From Polaromonas sp. (GTDB taxonomy: Bacteria > Pseudomonadota > Gammaproteobacteria > Burkholderiales > Burkholderiaceae_C): 64,000 nucleotides of DNA. The position numbers and the translations under genes are program-made. The notes under the pieces were generated by a model. That model saw only the letters and a list, made by a program, of their open reading frames with translations, had not been told where the DNA came from and did not search any database. Positions 9,294 through 18,737 of the stretch are shown here, piece by piece (the stretch's first letter is position 1; the number at the start of each line of letters is the position of its first letter). The DNA is taken from positions 36,145 through 100,144 of the forward strand of contig NZ_JAUYEY010000015.1 of the NCBI RefSeq assembly GCF_030689685.1, read 5' to 3'.

Positions 9294-9563
9294 AGTGACT
9301 ACTTTTTCAGTCTCTTTTCCCCAGTTGCAAGCCAGTCTGACAACTATGGGGACAAGTTTTGAACAACCCATCACTTATCCACAGGGCAGGTGGATTTCTG
9401 AAAGTTGTTCATATTTGGCAGCAGGGTTGGGGGGATGTCTGACCACAAGGTTAAACAAGCGCCAAGTAGTTGATCAAAAAGAAGAAAATAGGGCTGTCCA
9501 CAGAAACGTGCTGCCCTTATCTACTACTACTAATTTGAATTAAAGAAATAAGAGGTTAAGACA
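9294..9563. other. oriC: probable replication origin (oriC) between dnaA and dnaN
   Basis: A 270 bp non-coding, AT-rich gap. It has a perfect DnaA box TTATCCACA at 9375-9383 and a weaker box-like CTGTCCACA near 9494. After a GC-rich stretch comes CTACTACTACTAATTTGAAT at 9521-9540. Read on the opposite strand 3'-to-5', that tract is GAT-GAT-GAT-GAT-TAA, the pattern of DnaA-trios that mark the unwinding site in bacterial origins. Many bacteria place oriC here. The box count is low, so the boxes upstream of dnaA may also take part. Confidence 0.7.
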
Positions 9564-10670
9564 GTGATTGTTCTCAAAGCCACTCAGGATAAAGTTTTAT
9601 CGGTTCTGCAATCGGTTGCCGGCATTGTGGAGCGCAGGCACACGCTGCCTATCCTGGCCAACGTGCTGATTCGCAAAACAGGCGCGCAGTTGCAGCTGAC
9701 CACCAGCGACCTTGAAATCCAGATCCGCACCACCGCCGAGCTGGATGGCGACACTGGCAACTTCACCACCACTGTGGGAGCGCGCAAGCTCATCGACATC
9801 CTGCGCTCCATGCCCAGCGACCAGACGGTTTCACTGGAGTCGGCGCAGAGCAAGCTGATCCTCAAGGGTGGCAAAAGCCGCTTCACGCTGCAAACCCTGC
9901 CGGCCGAAGACTTTCCCCTGGTGCAGGAAGCCGCCAACTTTGGCCCCAGCTTCTCGGTGCCGCAAAAAGTGCTCAAAGAGCTGCTGAACCAGGTCTCGTT
10001 TGCGATGGCGGTGCACGACATTCGCTATTACCTCAACGGCATTTTGTTTGTGGCGGAGGGCAAACAGCTGAGCCTGGTGGCCACCGACGGTCACCGCCTG
10101 GCGTTTTCGTCGGCCACGCTGGATGTTGAAGTACCGCGCCAGGAAGTGATCCTACCGCGCAAGACAGTGCTGGAGATGCAGCGACTGCTCAGCGACAAAG
10201 AAGGCGCGATCGAGATGCAGTTTGCCAGCAACCAGGCCAAGTTCAGCTTCGAAGGCATGGAGTTTGTGACCAAGCTGGTCGAGGGTAAATTCCCCGACTA
10301 CAACCGCGTGATCCCCAAAAACCACAAAAACATCATTACCCTGGGCCGCGTACCGCTGCTGGCATCGTTGCAGCGCACCGCCATTTTGACCAGTGAGAAG
10401 TTCAAGGGTGTGCGCCTGAACATCGAGCCCGGCATCCTGCGTGTGGCGTCCAACAATGCCGAGCAGGAAGAAGCGGTGGACGAGCTTGACATCGACTACG
10501 CGGGTGATGCGATTGAAATCGGTTTCAACGTAACCTACCTGATCGATGCCTTGATGAATATGCAGCAGGACATGGTGAAGATCGAGTTGGCCGACTCCAA
10601 CAGTTCGGCGCTGCTGACCATTCCCGACGATGCGGCCTTTAAATACGTCGTGATGCCGATGCGGATTTAA
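9564..10670 (+). CDS. dnaN: DNA polymerase III beta subunit (sliding clamp)
   Basis: Forms the dimeric ring that tethers DNA polymerase III and other partners to DNA. The 368 aa length is standard. The start is GTG at 9564 (MIVLKATQDKVLSVLQSV). Three clamp folds are visible, with the family motif RRHTLPILANVL near residue 25, ATDGHRLAFSSATL mid-protein, and the C-terminal YVVMPMRI that closes the protein-binding pocket. It lies between the probable oriC and gyrB, 93 bp ahead of gyrB. Confidence 0.98.
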   Translation: MIVLKATQDKVLSVLQSVAGIVERRHTLPILANVLIRKTGAQLQLTTSDLEIQIRTTAELDGDTGNFTTTVGARKLIDILRSMPSDQTVSLESAQSKLILKGGKSRFTLQTLPAEDFPLVQEAANFGPSFSVPQKVLKELLNQVSFAMAVHDIRYYLNGILFVAEGKQLSLVATDGHRLAFSSATLDVEVPRQEVILPRKTVLEMQRLLSDKEGAIEMQFASNQAKFSFEGMEFVTKLVEGKFPDYNRVIPKNHKNIITLGRVPLLASLQRTAILTSEKFKGVRLNIEPGILRVASNNAEQEEAVDELDIDYAGDAIEIGFNVTYLIDALMNMQQDMVKIELADSNSSALLTIPDDAAFKYVVMPMRI

Positions 10671-10706
10671 GCGTATCTACAGTACAAAAAAACACACTGC
10701 CACCTC

Positions 10707-10736
10707 ACCGAACCCGCTTTCCAAAGCGGGTTCGGT
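10707..10736. terminator. 14-bp perfect hairpin between dnaN and gyrB
   Basis: ACCGAACCCGCTTT-CC-AAAGCGGGTTCGGT is a perfect stem with a 2-nt centre. It lies 36 bp after the dnaN stop and 27 bp before gyrB. It lacks a following U tract, so it may be a partial terminator, a processing site or a protein-binding site separating the two genes. Confidence 0.5.
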
Positions 10737-10751
10737 CATTGAAGAGATTGA

Positions 10752-13391
<2,640 letters not shown>

Positions 13392-13400
13392 GGAGTTGCC

Positions 13401-13595
13401 ATGCAACGCACTGTGAAGCGCACCCTGTTGCATGCAACCCAGGAGCCCGCAGACTTGGCCTGGTGGCTCGCTCAACCCGTTCAGGCGCGAATCGATGTAT
13501 TGGAGGCCTTGCGTCTTCAGCACAACTCAGGACTCACTTCTATTGACTTCCGGATTCAAAGAGTTTGTCGCATTTCTCAACTCAAACAAGGTTGA
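13401..13595 (+). CDS. small protein paired with a nucleotidyltransferase-like protein
   Basis: A 64 aa protein beginning MQRTVKRTLLHATQEPADLA with a good Shine-Dalgarno (AAGGAG) 6 bp ahead of the ATG. It keeps the layout of small proteins found directly before DUF6036-type nucleotidyltransferase genes: an acidic/aromatic start, a helix with RIDVLEALRLQHN, and an ending RIQRVCRISQLKQG. It overlaps the next gene by 53 bp in another frame. By context it may be an antitoxin-like partner, but its role is unknown. It is the first gene after gyrB and lies inside the island flanked by gyrB 3' ends. Confidence 0.65.
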   Translation: MQRTVKRTLLHATQEPADLAWWLAQPVQARIDVLEALRLQHNSGLTSIDFRIQRVCRISQLKQG

Positions 13596-13995
13596 ATATC
13601 TGGTGGTGTGCGGTTATGCGTTGGCTGCCTATGGCCACCCCCGGTACACGGGCGATCTGGACTTCTGGATCGGGACGGACTCAGGCAATGCAGACAGGGT
13701 ACTGGTGGCACTGGGCCAGTTTGGCTTCGGAAGCCTTGGCATCGGCAAAGCAGACCTGACCACAACCAACAACGTCATTCAGATGGGCTACCCACCGGCC
13801 CGCATTGACTTGTTGACCAGCATTGACGGTGTTGACTTCGTGGATTGTTACCAGCGCCGCTTGACGGTTGTAGTTGATGGCGTTGAGCTTGGTTTCATTT
13901 CGCTGGACGACTTCAAGATCAACAAGAGAGCTGTGGGTCGTTACAAGGATCTGGCGGACCTGGAAGCGCTTGAAGGCCTGAAGAAGCAGTCGTAG
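13543..13995 (+). CDS. nucleotidyltransferase-fold protein (DUF6036/AbiEii-like)
   Basis: About 150 aa from a TTG start at 13543 (TSGFKEFVAFLNSNKVEYLV). The minimal nucleotidyltransferase core is visible: CGYALAAYGHPRYTGDLDFWIG, where the usual GG(x)A(x)A(x)H...T.DLD pattern keeps the two acidic residues but has Cys-Gly in place of Gly-Gly. The C-terminal part (SLDDFKINKRAVGRYKDLADL) matches the family's helical tail. The upstream in-frame ATG at 13432 would read through the neighbour gene out of frame and gives unlikely sequence. Such proteins occur in toxin-antitoxin and abortive-infection loci; activity is not shown. Confidence 0.75.
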   Translation: MTSGFKEFVAFLNSNKVEYLVVCGYALAAYGHPRYTGDLDFWIGTDSGNADRVLVALGQFGFGSLGIGKADLTTTNNVIQMGYPPARIDLLTSIDGVDFVDCYQRRLTVVVDGVELGFISLDDFKINKRAVGRYKDLADLEALEGLKKQS

Positions 13996-14052
13996 CGAGA
14001 AACCAGGATGTAGCGGGCTGATTGGCGCGCACGTCGAGGCAACCAAAAAAGA

Positions 14053-14089
14053 CCATGAAATTCGAATACTTGATATTCGAATTTCATGG
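14053..14089. promoter_or_regulatory. perfect 16-bp inverted repeat upstream of the AAA ATPase gene
   Basis: CCATGAAATTCGAATA-CTTGA-TATTCGAATTTCATGG has 16-bp perfect arms around a 5-nt centre. It lies 30 bp before the ATG at 14120. There is no U tract on either side and no gene directly upstream on the same strand that needs a terminator, so an operator is the better guess. Confidence 0.6.
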
Positions 14090-14119
14090 TAATTTGCAGT
14101 TTCGTGCTAGTATTTGCCG

Positions 14120-15286
14120 ATGCTAGGCCGTACAACCCTCGAGCTTTCCATTCGCACAGCGTTAGGCCGTTCTCGCGGCGTTGTACTCAGCGGACCGCGG
14201 CAATCCGGCAAAAGCACACTGGCCCAGAAGTTTCTGGGCCGGCAGTCGCCCAATTACTTCGATCTGGAATATCCGCCGCATGCCCGGCTGCTTGAGCAAC
14301 CCGCACAGGTACTCGAAGCATTGAGGGGCCTGGTTGTGATCGATGAGGTTCAGCTCAGTCCCGGGTTGTTTCCGCTGTTGCGGGTGCTCATGGATCGCAC
14401 CGATACGCCCGGCCAGTATTTGCTTCTAGGCAGTGCCTCGCCCGCCTTTCTGCGGCAAGCCGGCGAGTCGTTGCTGGGGCGGGTGGAAACCGTGAATATT
14501 GGCGGCTTTGACCTTCAGGAGATCAGCGCTCACGAGGGCGCCTATAGCGAAGAAGCCGCAGGCCGTTTATGGCTGCGCGGAGGTTTTCCCCGAGCGTATC
14601 TTGCGGCAAATGATGAAGACAGCATGGTTTGGCGTGCTCATGCGGTGTCCGATCATGTGCGGGTAGACATGCCCCAGTTCGGGATCAATATTGCGGCGCC
14701 CGCCATGTTGCGCTTCTGGACGATGCTGGCGCATTACCACGGGCAGATCTGGTCAGCCGCCCCGTCGGCACAGTCGATGGGTGTTTCTGAGCCCACGATC
14801 CGCCGGTATCTGGACACTCTGACGCAGACCTTGATGGTCCGTCAGCTACAACCCTGGCACGAGAACCTGGGCAAGCGCCAGGTCAAGGCGCCGAAAATCT
14901 ACTTTCGCGACACAGGCCTGCTTCACGCGCTGATGGGTGTGAAGACCCTCCCGGACCTGTTGGCGCATCCCCAAAGCGGGGCCAGCTGGGAAGGTTTTGC
15001 GCTGGAGCAGGTACTGCGCATTGCGCAACCGGATCAGGCCTATTTCTGGGCCACCCATCAGGGCGCCGAACTTGACCTGCTGATGTTCAAAGGCCATCAG
15101 CGCGTGGGTGTTGAATTCAAACGTGCCGATGCACCGCGAGTGACCCCCAGCATGCGCATTGCCATGAATGACCTGAAGCTGGACGCGTTGTATGTGGTGT
15201 ACCCGGGGCTGCATCGGTACAAGCTGGCGGACGGCATGGAGGCCGTGCCTCTTTGGGCTGTGCTGGAGCACGATTTGCCCGCCTAA
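14120..15286 (+). CDS. AAA ATPase with DUF4143 C-terminal domain
   Basis: A 388 aa protein from the ATG at 14120 (MLGRTTLELSIRTALGRSRG). Walker A is SGPRQSGKSTLA at about residues 25-36, and Walker B lies in LVVIDEVQLSPGLFPLL. The ATPase core is followed by GSASPAFLRQAGESLLGRVETV, a winged-helix part, then DUF4143 with the PD-(D/E)xK-like end GAELDLLMFKGHQRVGVEFKR. This large family has no settled function and is common in genomic islands. A perfect 16-bp inverted repeat lies just upstream. It stands alone between two gene pairs. Confidence 0.85.
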   Translation: MLGRTTLELSIRTALGRSRGVVLSGPRQSGKSTLAQKFLGRQSPNYFDLEYPPHARLLEQPAQVLEALRGLVVIDEVQLSPGLFPLLRVLMDRTDTPGQYLLLGSASPAFLRQAGESLLGRVETVNIGGFDLQEISAHEGAYSEEAAGRLWLRGGFPRAYLAANDEDSMVWRAHAVSDHVRVDMPQFGINIAAPAMLRFWTMLAHYHGQIWSAAPSAQSMGVSEPTIRRYLDTLTQTLMVRQLQPWHENLGKRQVKAPKIYFRDTGLLHALMGVKTLPDLLAHPQSGASWEGFALEQVLRIAQPDQAYFWATHQGAELDLLMFKGHQRVGVEFKRADAPRVTPSMRIAMNDLKLDALYVVYPGLHRYKLADGMEAVPLWAVLEHDLPA

Positions 15287-15307
15287 TCGGGCTTGTGGAT
15301 TTCTCAA

Positions 15308-15338
15308 TTGACACTATGACGTAAAAATAACATATAAA
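15308..15338 (+). promoter_or_regulatory. sigma-70-like promoter for the toxin-antitoxin pair
   Basis: TTGACA at 15308-15313 is a consensus -35. A -10-like element lies in the AT-rich stretch CATATAAAAT (15331-15340), best read as CATATA or TATAAA with a 17-19 bp spacer. It is 34 bp or more ahead of the ATG at 15372. Confidence 0.55.
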
Positions 15339-15371
15339 ATCGGTAAGAATAATGTTATCAAGGCACCAGAA

Positions 15372-15812
15372 ATGCAAAACCTGACCCAGTCTCAATTTCT
15401 AGCCGCGTTTGAGCACGGCGCGGTTCAGTCGGTAGAAATTGAACCGCAGGGCGCTCAATTTGCGGTGAAGGTCATCACGCGCAATGGCGATGCCATGCTG
15501 GTTCAGGCGCGAAAAACAGAACTTCGGCTTTTTGGCACGGTGGACAGCGCGATGAAAGTGCTGCACAAGGTCGGCGTGCGGCGCATTGTGCTGGACCGGC
15601 TGGAGCGCTGGCACCCTGAGCAGGCGGCGCCAGGGCGCCGTACCCGGCCCGACCGGGCGGCTGCGTTGACCCGCGCCGCAGAATACGACCGCTGGGTACG
15701 CGCCAAGGTCCAGACCAGTCGCGACGATCCGCGACCGCCGGTCACCGATGAGGAATGGCAGCGTATCAGGGCTGCGAAGCTGGTTGAACGCAAGGCCGCG
15801 CAGGCCACATGA
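15372..15812 (+). CDS. putative antitoxin of a ParE-like pair (no known DNA-binding family recognised)
   Basis: A 146 aa protein. The N-terminal half (QSQFLAAFEHGAVQSVEIEP, then VKVITRNGDAMLVQARKTEL) looks like a small beta-rich domain and ends KVLHKVGVRRIVLDRLERW. The C-terminal half is basic and helical, with EYDRWVRAKVQTS. The first half recalls small plasmid partition-associated ParC-like proteins, but this is a weak impression. Its stop overlaps the start of the ParE-like gene by 4 bp, the normal antitoxin-first layout. The C-terminal half is the likely toxin-neutralising tail. A strong promoter precedes it. Confidence 0.6.
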   Translation: MQNLTQSQFLAAFEHGAVQSVEIEPQGAQFAVKVITRNGDAMLVQARKTELRLFGTVDSAMKVLHKVGVRRIVLDRLERWHPEQAAPGRRTRPDRAAALTRAAEYDRWVRAKVQTSRDDPRPPVTDEEWQRIRAAKLVERKAAQAT

Positions 15813-16105
15813 GTTGCACGTTCTGGCGCATCGTGCGTCGGCCTGAATACCTCGAAGACCTGGATGCCATTGAAGCCTGGATTGCCCGGGACAATGCCAG
15901 TGCGGCGGTCGATATGTGGATATGGATAGACGATCAAGTGGAAGGTTTGGTCGACGCCAATTTTCCGCGTCGGCCAAGCACGCGGGTCGCGGGGGCACAT
16001 GAGCTGGTAGCCCACCAAAACTACATCGTTTACTTCGACCAGGACGAAAGCAGTTGCACCGTGATCGTCCGGGCTGTCGTGCATGTGGCCAGACAGTTTC
16101 CGTAA
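15809..16105 (+). CDS. RelE/ParE-superfamily toxin
   Basis: A 98 aa protein with the ParE-like order: RRPEYLEDLDAIEAWIARDN (helices 1-2, with the start of the RRP-type pattern), then helix 2, then the beta-sheet HELVAHQNYIVYFDQDES and VIVRAVVHVARQFP. The ParE signature around R.L....R(Y)YRV is replaced here by G.HELVAHQNYIVY. It overlaps the upstream putative antitoxin by 4 bp (ATGA). The family includes gyrase inhibitors and ribosome-dependent RNases. Which target applies cannot be told. Confidence 0.75.
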   Translation: MSCTFWRIVRRPEYLEDLDAIEAWIARDNASAAVDMWIWIDDQVEGLVDANFPRRPSTRVAGAHELVAHQNYIVYFDQDESSCTVIVRAVVHVARQFP

Positions 16106-16195
16106 GCTTGGCCATTGCCGGGTGAAGCGCGAGCGCTGTGGCGTGCGGTCACGCCAGAGTTACCGCATGAAGGCCATGCTGCCAGGCGACCTGGC

Positions 16196-16813
16196 ATGAC
16201 CTTGGTCGCCGTCATCGACTTTGAAACCACCGGCCTGTCGCCCGCCATGGGCGACCGCGCTACTGAGGTGGCCATCGTGCTGGTTGAAAATGGCTGCGTG
16301 GTCGACCGCTTCCAGAGCCTGATGAACGCGGGCGTGCACATTCCCGCCTTCATCACCAGCCTCACCGGCATCAGCAACGCGATGGTGGCCACCGCGCCCG
16401 ATGCCGCCACGGTCATGCTGGCTGCCAGCCGCTTTGTGGGCAACACGCCCATGGTGGCGCACAACGCTTCGTTTGACCGCAGGTTCTGGCAGGCCGAGCT
16501 GGCGCGTGCCGGCGCAGCAGCGGCGCAGCCCTTTGCCTGCACCATGCTTGTTTCCAGAAGGCTATACCCCCAGGCATCCAGCCACAAGCTGGGCGTGCTG
16601 GTGGACTAGCACCACCTGTCCTGCGCTGGCCGTGCCCACCTGGCGCTGGCGCTGGCGGATGCGGAAATGGCGGCGGCGTTGCTAGGGCAAATCCAGCATG
16701 ACCTGCGTACCCGGCACCGCGTGGGCAAGCCCGACCACGCCTTGTTGATGAACCTGCAGCGCTGCGCGAAACCCGCTATTCCTGCATTGATGGCGAAGTA
16801 CGCCAGTGTGTGA
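16196..16813 (+). pseudogene. DnaQ-like 3'-5' exonuclease, interrupted by an in-frame TAG
   Basis: From the ATG at 16196 the frame encodes the DEDD exonuclease motif ExoI (VIDFETTGLSP), then ExoII-like VAHNASFDRRFW and SHKLGVLVD. An in-frame TAG follows at 16607-16609. The same frame continues as HHLSCAGRAHLALALADAEMAA, which carries the ExoIII H...D pattern, and ends at the TGA at 16811-16813. One nonsense change therefore splits an otherwise intact protein of about 205 codons. The truncated product would lack ExoIII and be inactive. A sequencing error or readthrough is possible but not shown. Confidence 0.8.
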
Positions 16814-16856
16814 GGGGTCTATGCGCAGCGGAAAGAAAGCCCAAGTCGATGGAACT

Positions 16857-16955
16857 ATCGAGGCCGATCCCGTGTTCACGGTGCTGGTGGGTGATGAGGT
16901 GGAGCCGCGGCGCGAGTTTATTGAGACGAATGCTGCGGGCTGCGAATATCGACGT
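16857..16955 (+). pseudogene. decayed copy of the gyrB 3' end
   Basis: About 99 bp matches the last ~100 bp of gyrB (near 13288-13388) with roughly nine substitutions and a 2-bp deletion. Exact runs include GGTGATGAGGTGGAGCCG and GCGCGAGTTTATTGAGACGA. The deletion breaks the reading frame before the gyrB stop. No other gyrB sequence is next to it. The two copies flank the segment 13392-16856 as direct repeats, consistent with an insertion that duplicated or captured the gyrB 3' end. Confidence 0.85.
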
Positions 16956-16992
16956 TTGATACCGAGATGACGTGCGGGGGCTCTTGTTTAAT

Positions 16993-18054
16993 TCAATGCG
17001 CTTTAGACAAGAACCAACCGGTATTTTCCAAGCGTTCCCAGGCAGTACTAATGTGTTCTGCTTTCATCAAACGCTTTTTGCGCGGGTTCCATTTTCCGAT
17101 TGCTTGCAACGCTTCACCAGGCGAAGCAATACCTGGTTCGTTCACCGCAACCCAATGAACCGTTGCCAACAGTTCCATGCCGTAAGGTGATTGAAAACCA
17201 TCAATCAATGTTTGTAAACGAGATATACGGGCGTTGATTGCTGCATCTCCACTGGCTGCAAGAAACGCATCAGCCTCTAGCAATGCATCGGGTGCGGGCT
17301 CAATTTCTGAATCGACCGAGCCATCGCCCATGCCGACAATGAAGTGGCCTTCCATGCGATTCAGTGCATGGCGCAGTTGCTCAGAGTATGGACCGTACAG
17401 ATGCTTTTCAAACTGCAAACCCAGGTCTTGGCCTGCGGCTTGCAAGAAGTAGCCCAGCTTCTGCACCTCAATCTTGGTCAAGCCGTAATTCAAGTCGCGG
17501 TAGGTATCAATGGACTTGAGGATTGCGGCTCGGCCAAGCGTCATTTTGGGACGAACGGTACGCACCATCATGTTCTTGGCGGCGGGCGCATCTCCTGGCT
17601 CAAACAGACGCACATCCACGTCGGGCAAGGTTGTAAAAGCAGCCTCGATTAAAGGCTTCACATCTTGCCAATCCAAACCCCCATTGCCGCAACCCAAAGG
17701 CGGAATGGCGATTGAGCGGATATCAAGCGCGCGCACTTGTGCAACCAAATCTTGCAAGCCGTCCTGGATAAATGAAAGCTTGGAGTTACCACGCCAATGG
17801 TCTTTGGTCGGGAAGTTGATGATGAAGTGGGGTTGCGCGTAGGCGCCCGCGTCAAACACCATCATCTTGCCGGGGCGCACCTCGCCAGCTTTGCAAGCAG
17901 CGTAGTAGGCAGTGAAATTGTCAGGCCACTTGTTCTTGAACTGCAGGGCAATGCCCTTGCCCATGACGCCGACGCAGTTCACCGTGTTGACTATGGCGTC
18001 AACATCGTCCTGTTTCAACAAATCGCCGTGGGTAAGGTGTATGGTCATGGTCAC
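16993..18054 (-). CDS. darG: DarG-type antitoxin: macrodomain DNA ADP-ribosylglycohydrolase
   Basis: A 353 aa protein. Residues 1-150 form a macrodomain: HLTHGDLLKQDDVDAIVNTVNCVGVMGKGIA carries the conserved Asn and the GKGIA loop, and IAIPPLGCGNGGLDW the second ligand loop. The C-terminal part (KLGYFLQAAGQDLGLQFEKH, GPYSEQLRHALNRMEGHF) matches the DarG region that binds DarT. DarG removes ADP-ribose from thymidine in DNA and also blocks the toxin directly. It overlaps the darT stop by 4 bp. It is intact although its toxin gene is broken, and it is the last gene of the leftward defence locus. Confidence 0.9.
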   Translation of the reverse strand: MTMTIHLTHGDLLKQDDVDAIVNTVNCVGVMGKGIALQFKNKWPDNFTAYYAACKAGEVRPGKMMVFDAGAYAQPHFIINFPTKDHWRGNSKLSFIQDGLQDLVAQVRALDIRSIAIPPLGCGNGGLDWQDVKPLIEAAFTTLPDVDVRLFEPGDAPAAKNMMVRTVRPKMTLGRAAILKSIDTYRDLNYGLTKIEVQKLGYFLQAAGQDLGLQFEKHLYGPYSEQLRHALNRMEGHFIVGMGDGSVDSEIEPAPDALLEADAFLAASGDAAINARISRLQTLIDGFQSPYGMELLATVHWVAVNEPGIASPGEALQAIGKWNPRKKRLMKAEHISTAWERLENTGWFLSKAH

Positions 18055-18731
18055 TGGCCCAGAAAGTACCAGTCGGTTTTCACTTCAGCCTGCAATGGTA
18101 CTCCTGCCGCGTCAAGAATGGACTGAACCTGGGATGCCATGGCTTGCGTGCACACACCAATACGAATGAATTGCGGCAATGGCACGCGGTCATGCACTAG
18201 AAACTCCGCCATGCGCCGCTCCATGCGATCCACGTAACGTTCTTCCTGATGGCGATTTTGAAAGTACTTGCAAAACCCGTCCAGGCGGGGAGTCTCTGTT
18301 AACAAGTCTCAGGCCACTACTTCCAGCTGCGCCAAATCTGTGTAGGCCTTGCTATATGCCAGCGTGGCATTGCGGTCATAGAACACAAAGGGCTCGCCGT
18401 GCGCCGTTACACGCTCCACGGTGGTTTCCAAGTGAACGACATCCTCCTGCGCCAAAGTGCAGCCCGCCACTTTGCCAGCGTGAATGGCCGAAAGCATGGG
18501 GGAGCGCGGAGCAAAGTAGAACGGCACAAAGTCATGCACGGCGCCGCCCGGTGGGTTGGGCAGGGGTTTTGTCGCCCGCACGTTCTGCGCCCCACCGTGG
18601 GCGATATTCTGATACCCCACACCGACCGCCGCACTGCGGTTTTTGGACAGCAACGCCCGGGCCTGACAAATGGCAGCCAAGTTGGCAATGGCCGTGATGT
18701 GGAACAAGCGGACGGGGTTGGGAACTGGCAT
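18051..18731 (-). pseudogene. darT: DarT-type DNA ADP-ribosyltransferase toxin, split by an in-frame TGA
   Basis: The frame starts at 18731 (MPVPNPVRLFHITAIANL) and carries the NAD-binding N-terminus of DarT/DUF4433, then meets TGA at 18309-18311 (codon 141). The same frame continues without a shift (DLLTETPRLDGFCKYFQNRH) to 18051 and includes RMERRMAEFLVHDRVP, with the family's catalytic glutamate at about codon 176. Homologues usually have Trp near this point (V-A-W-D), so TGG to TGA is the simplest cause. The 140 aa product lacks the catalytic Glu and should be inactive. Internal reinitiation at the TTG at 18305 seems unlikely to restore function. Confidence 0.85.
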
Positions 18732-18737
18732 AACACC

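Noticed and set aside
13432..13542. ATG at 13432 as the nucleotidyltransferase start
   Set aside because: It would code 37 unlikely residues out of frame over the conserved small partner gene; a TTG at 13543 matches the family start.
16820..16972. A short ORF (about 50 codons) over the gyrB fragment
   Set aside because: It only reads the decayed gyrB sequence and then shifts frame; no independent evidence for a gene.
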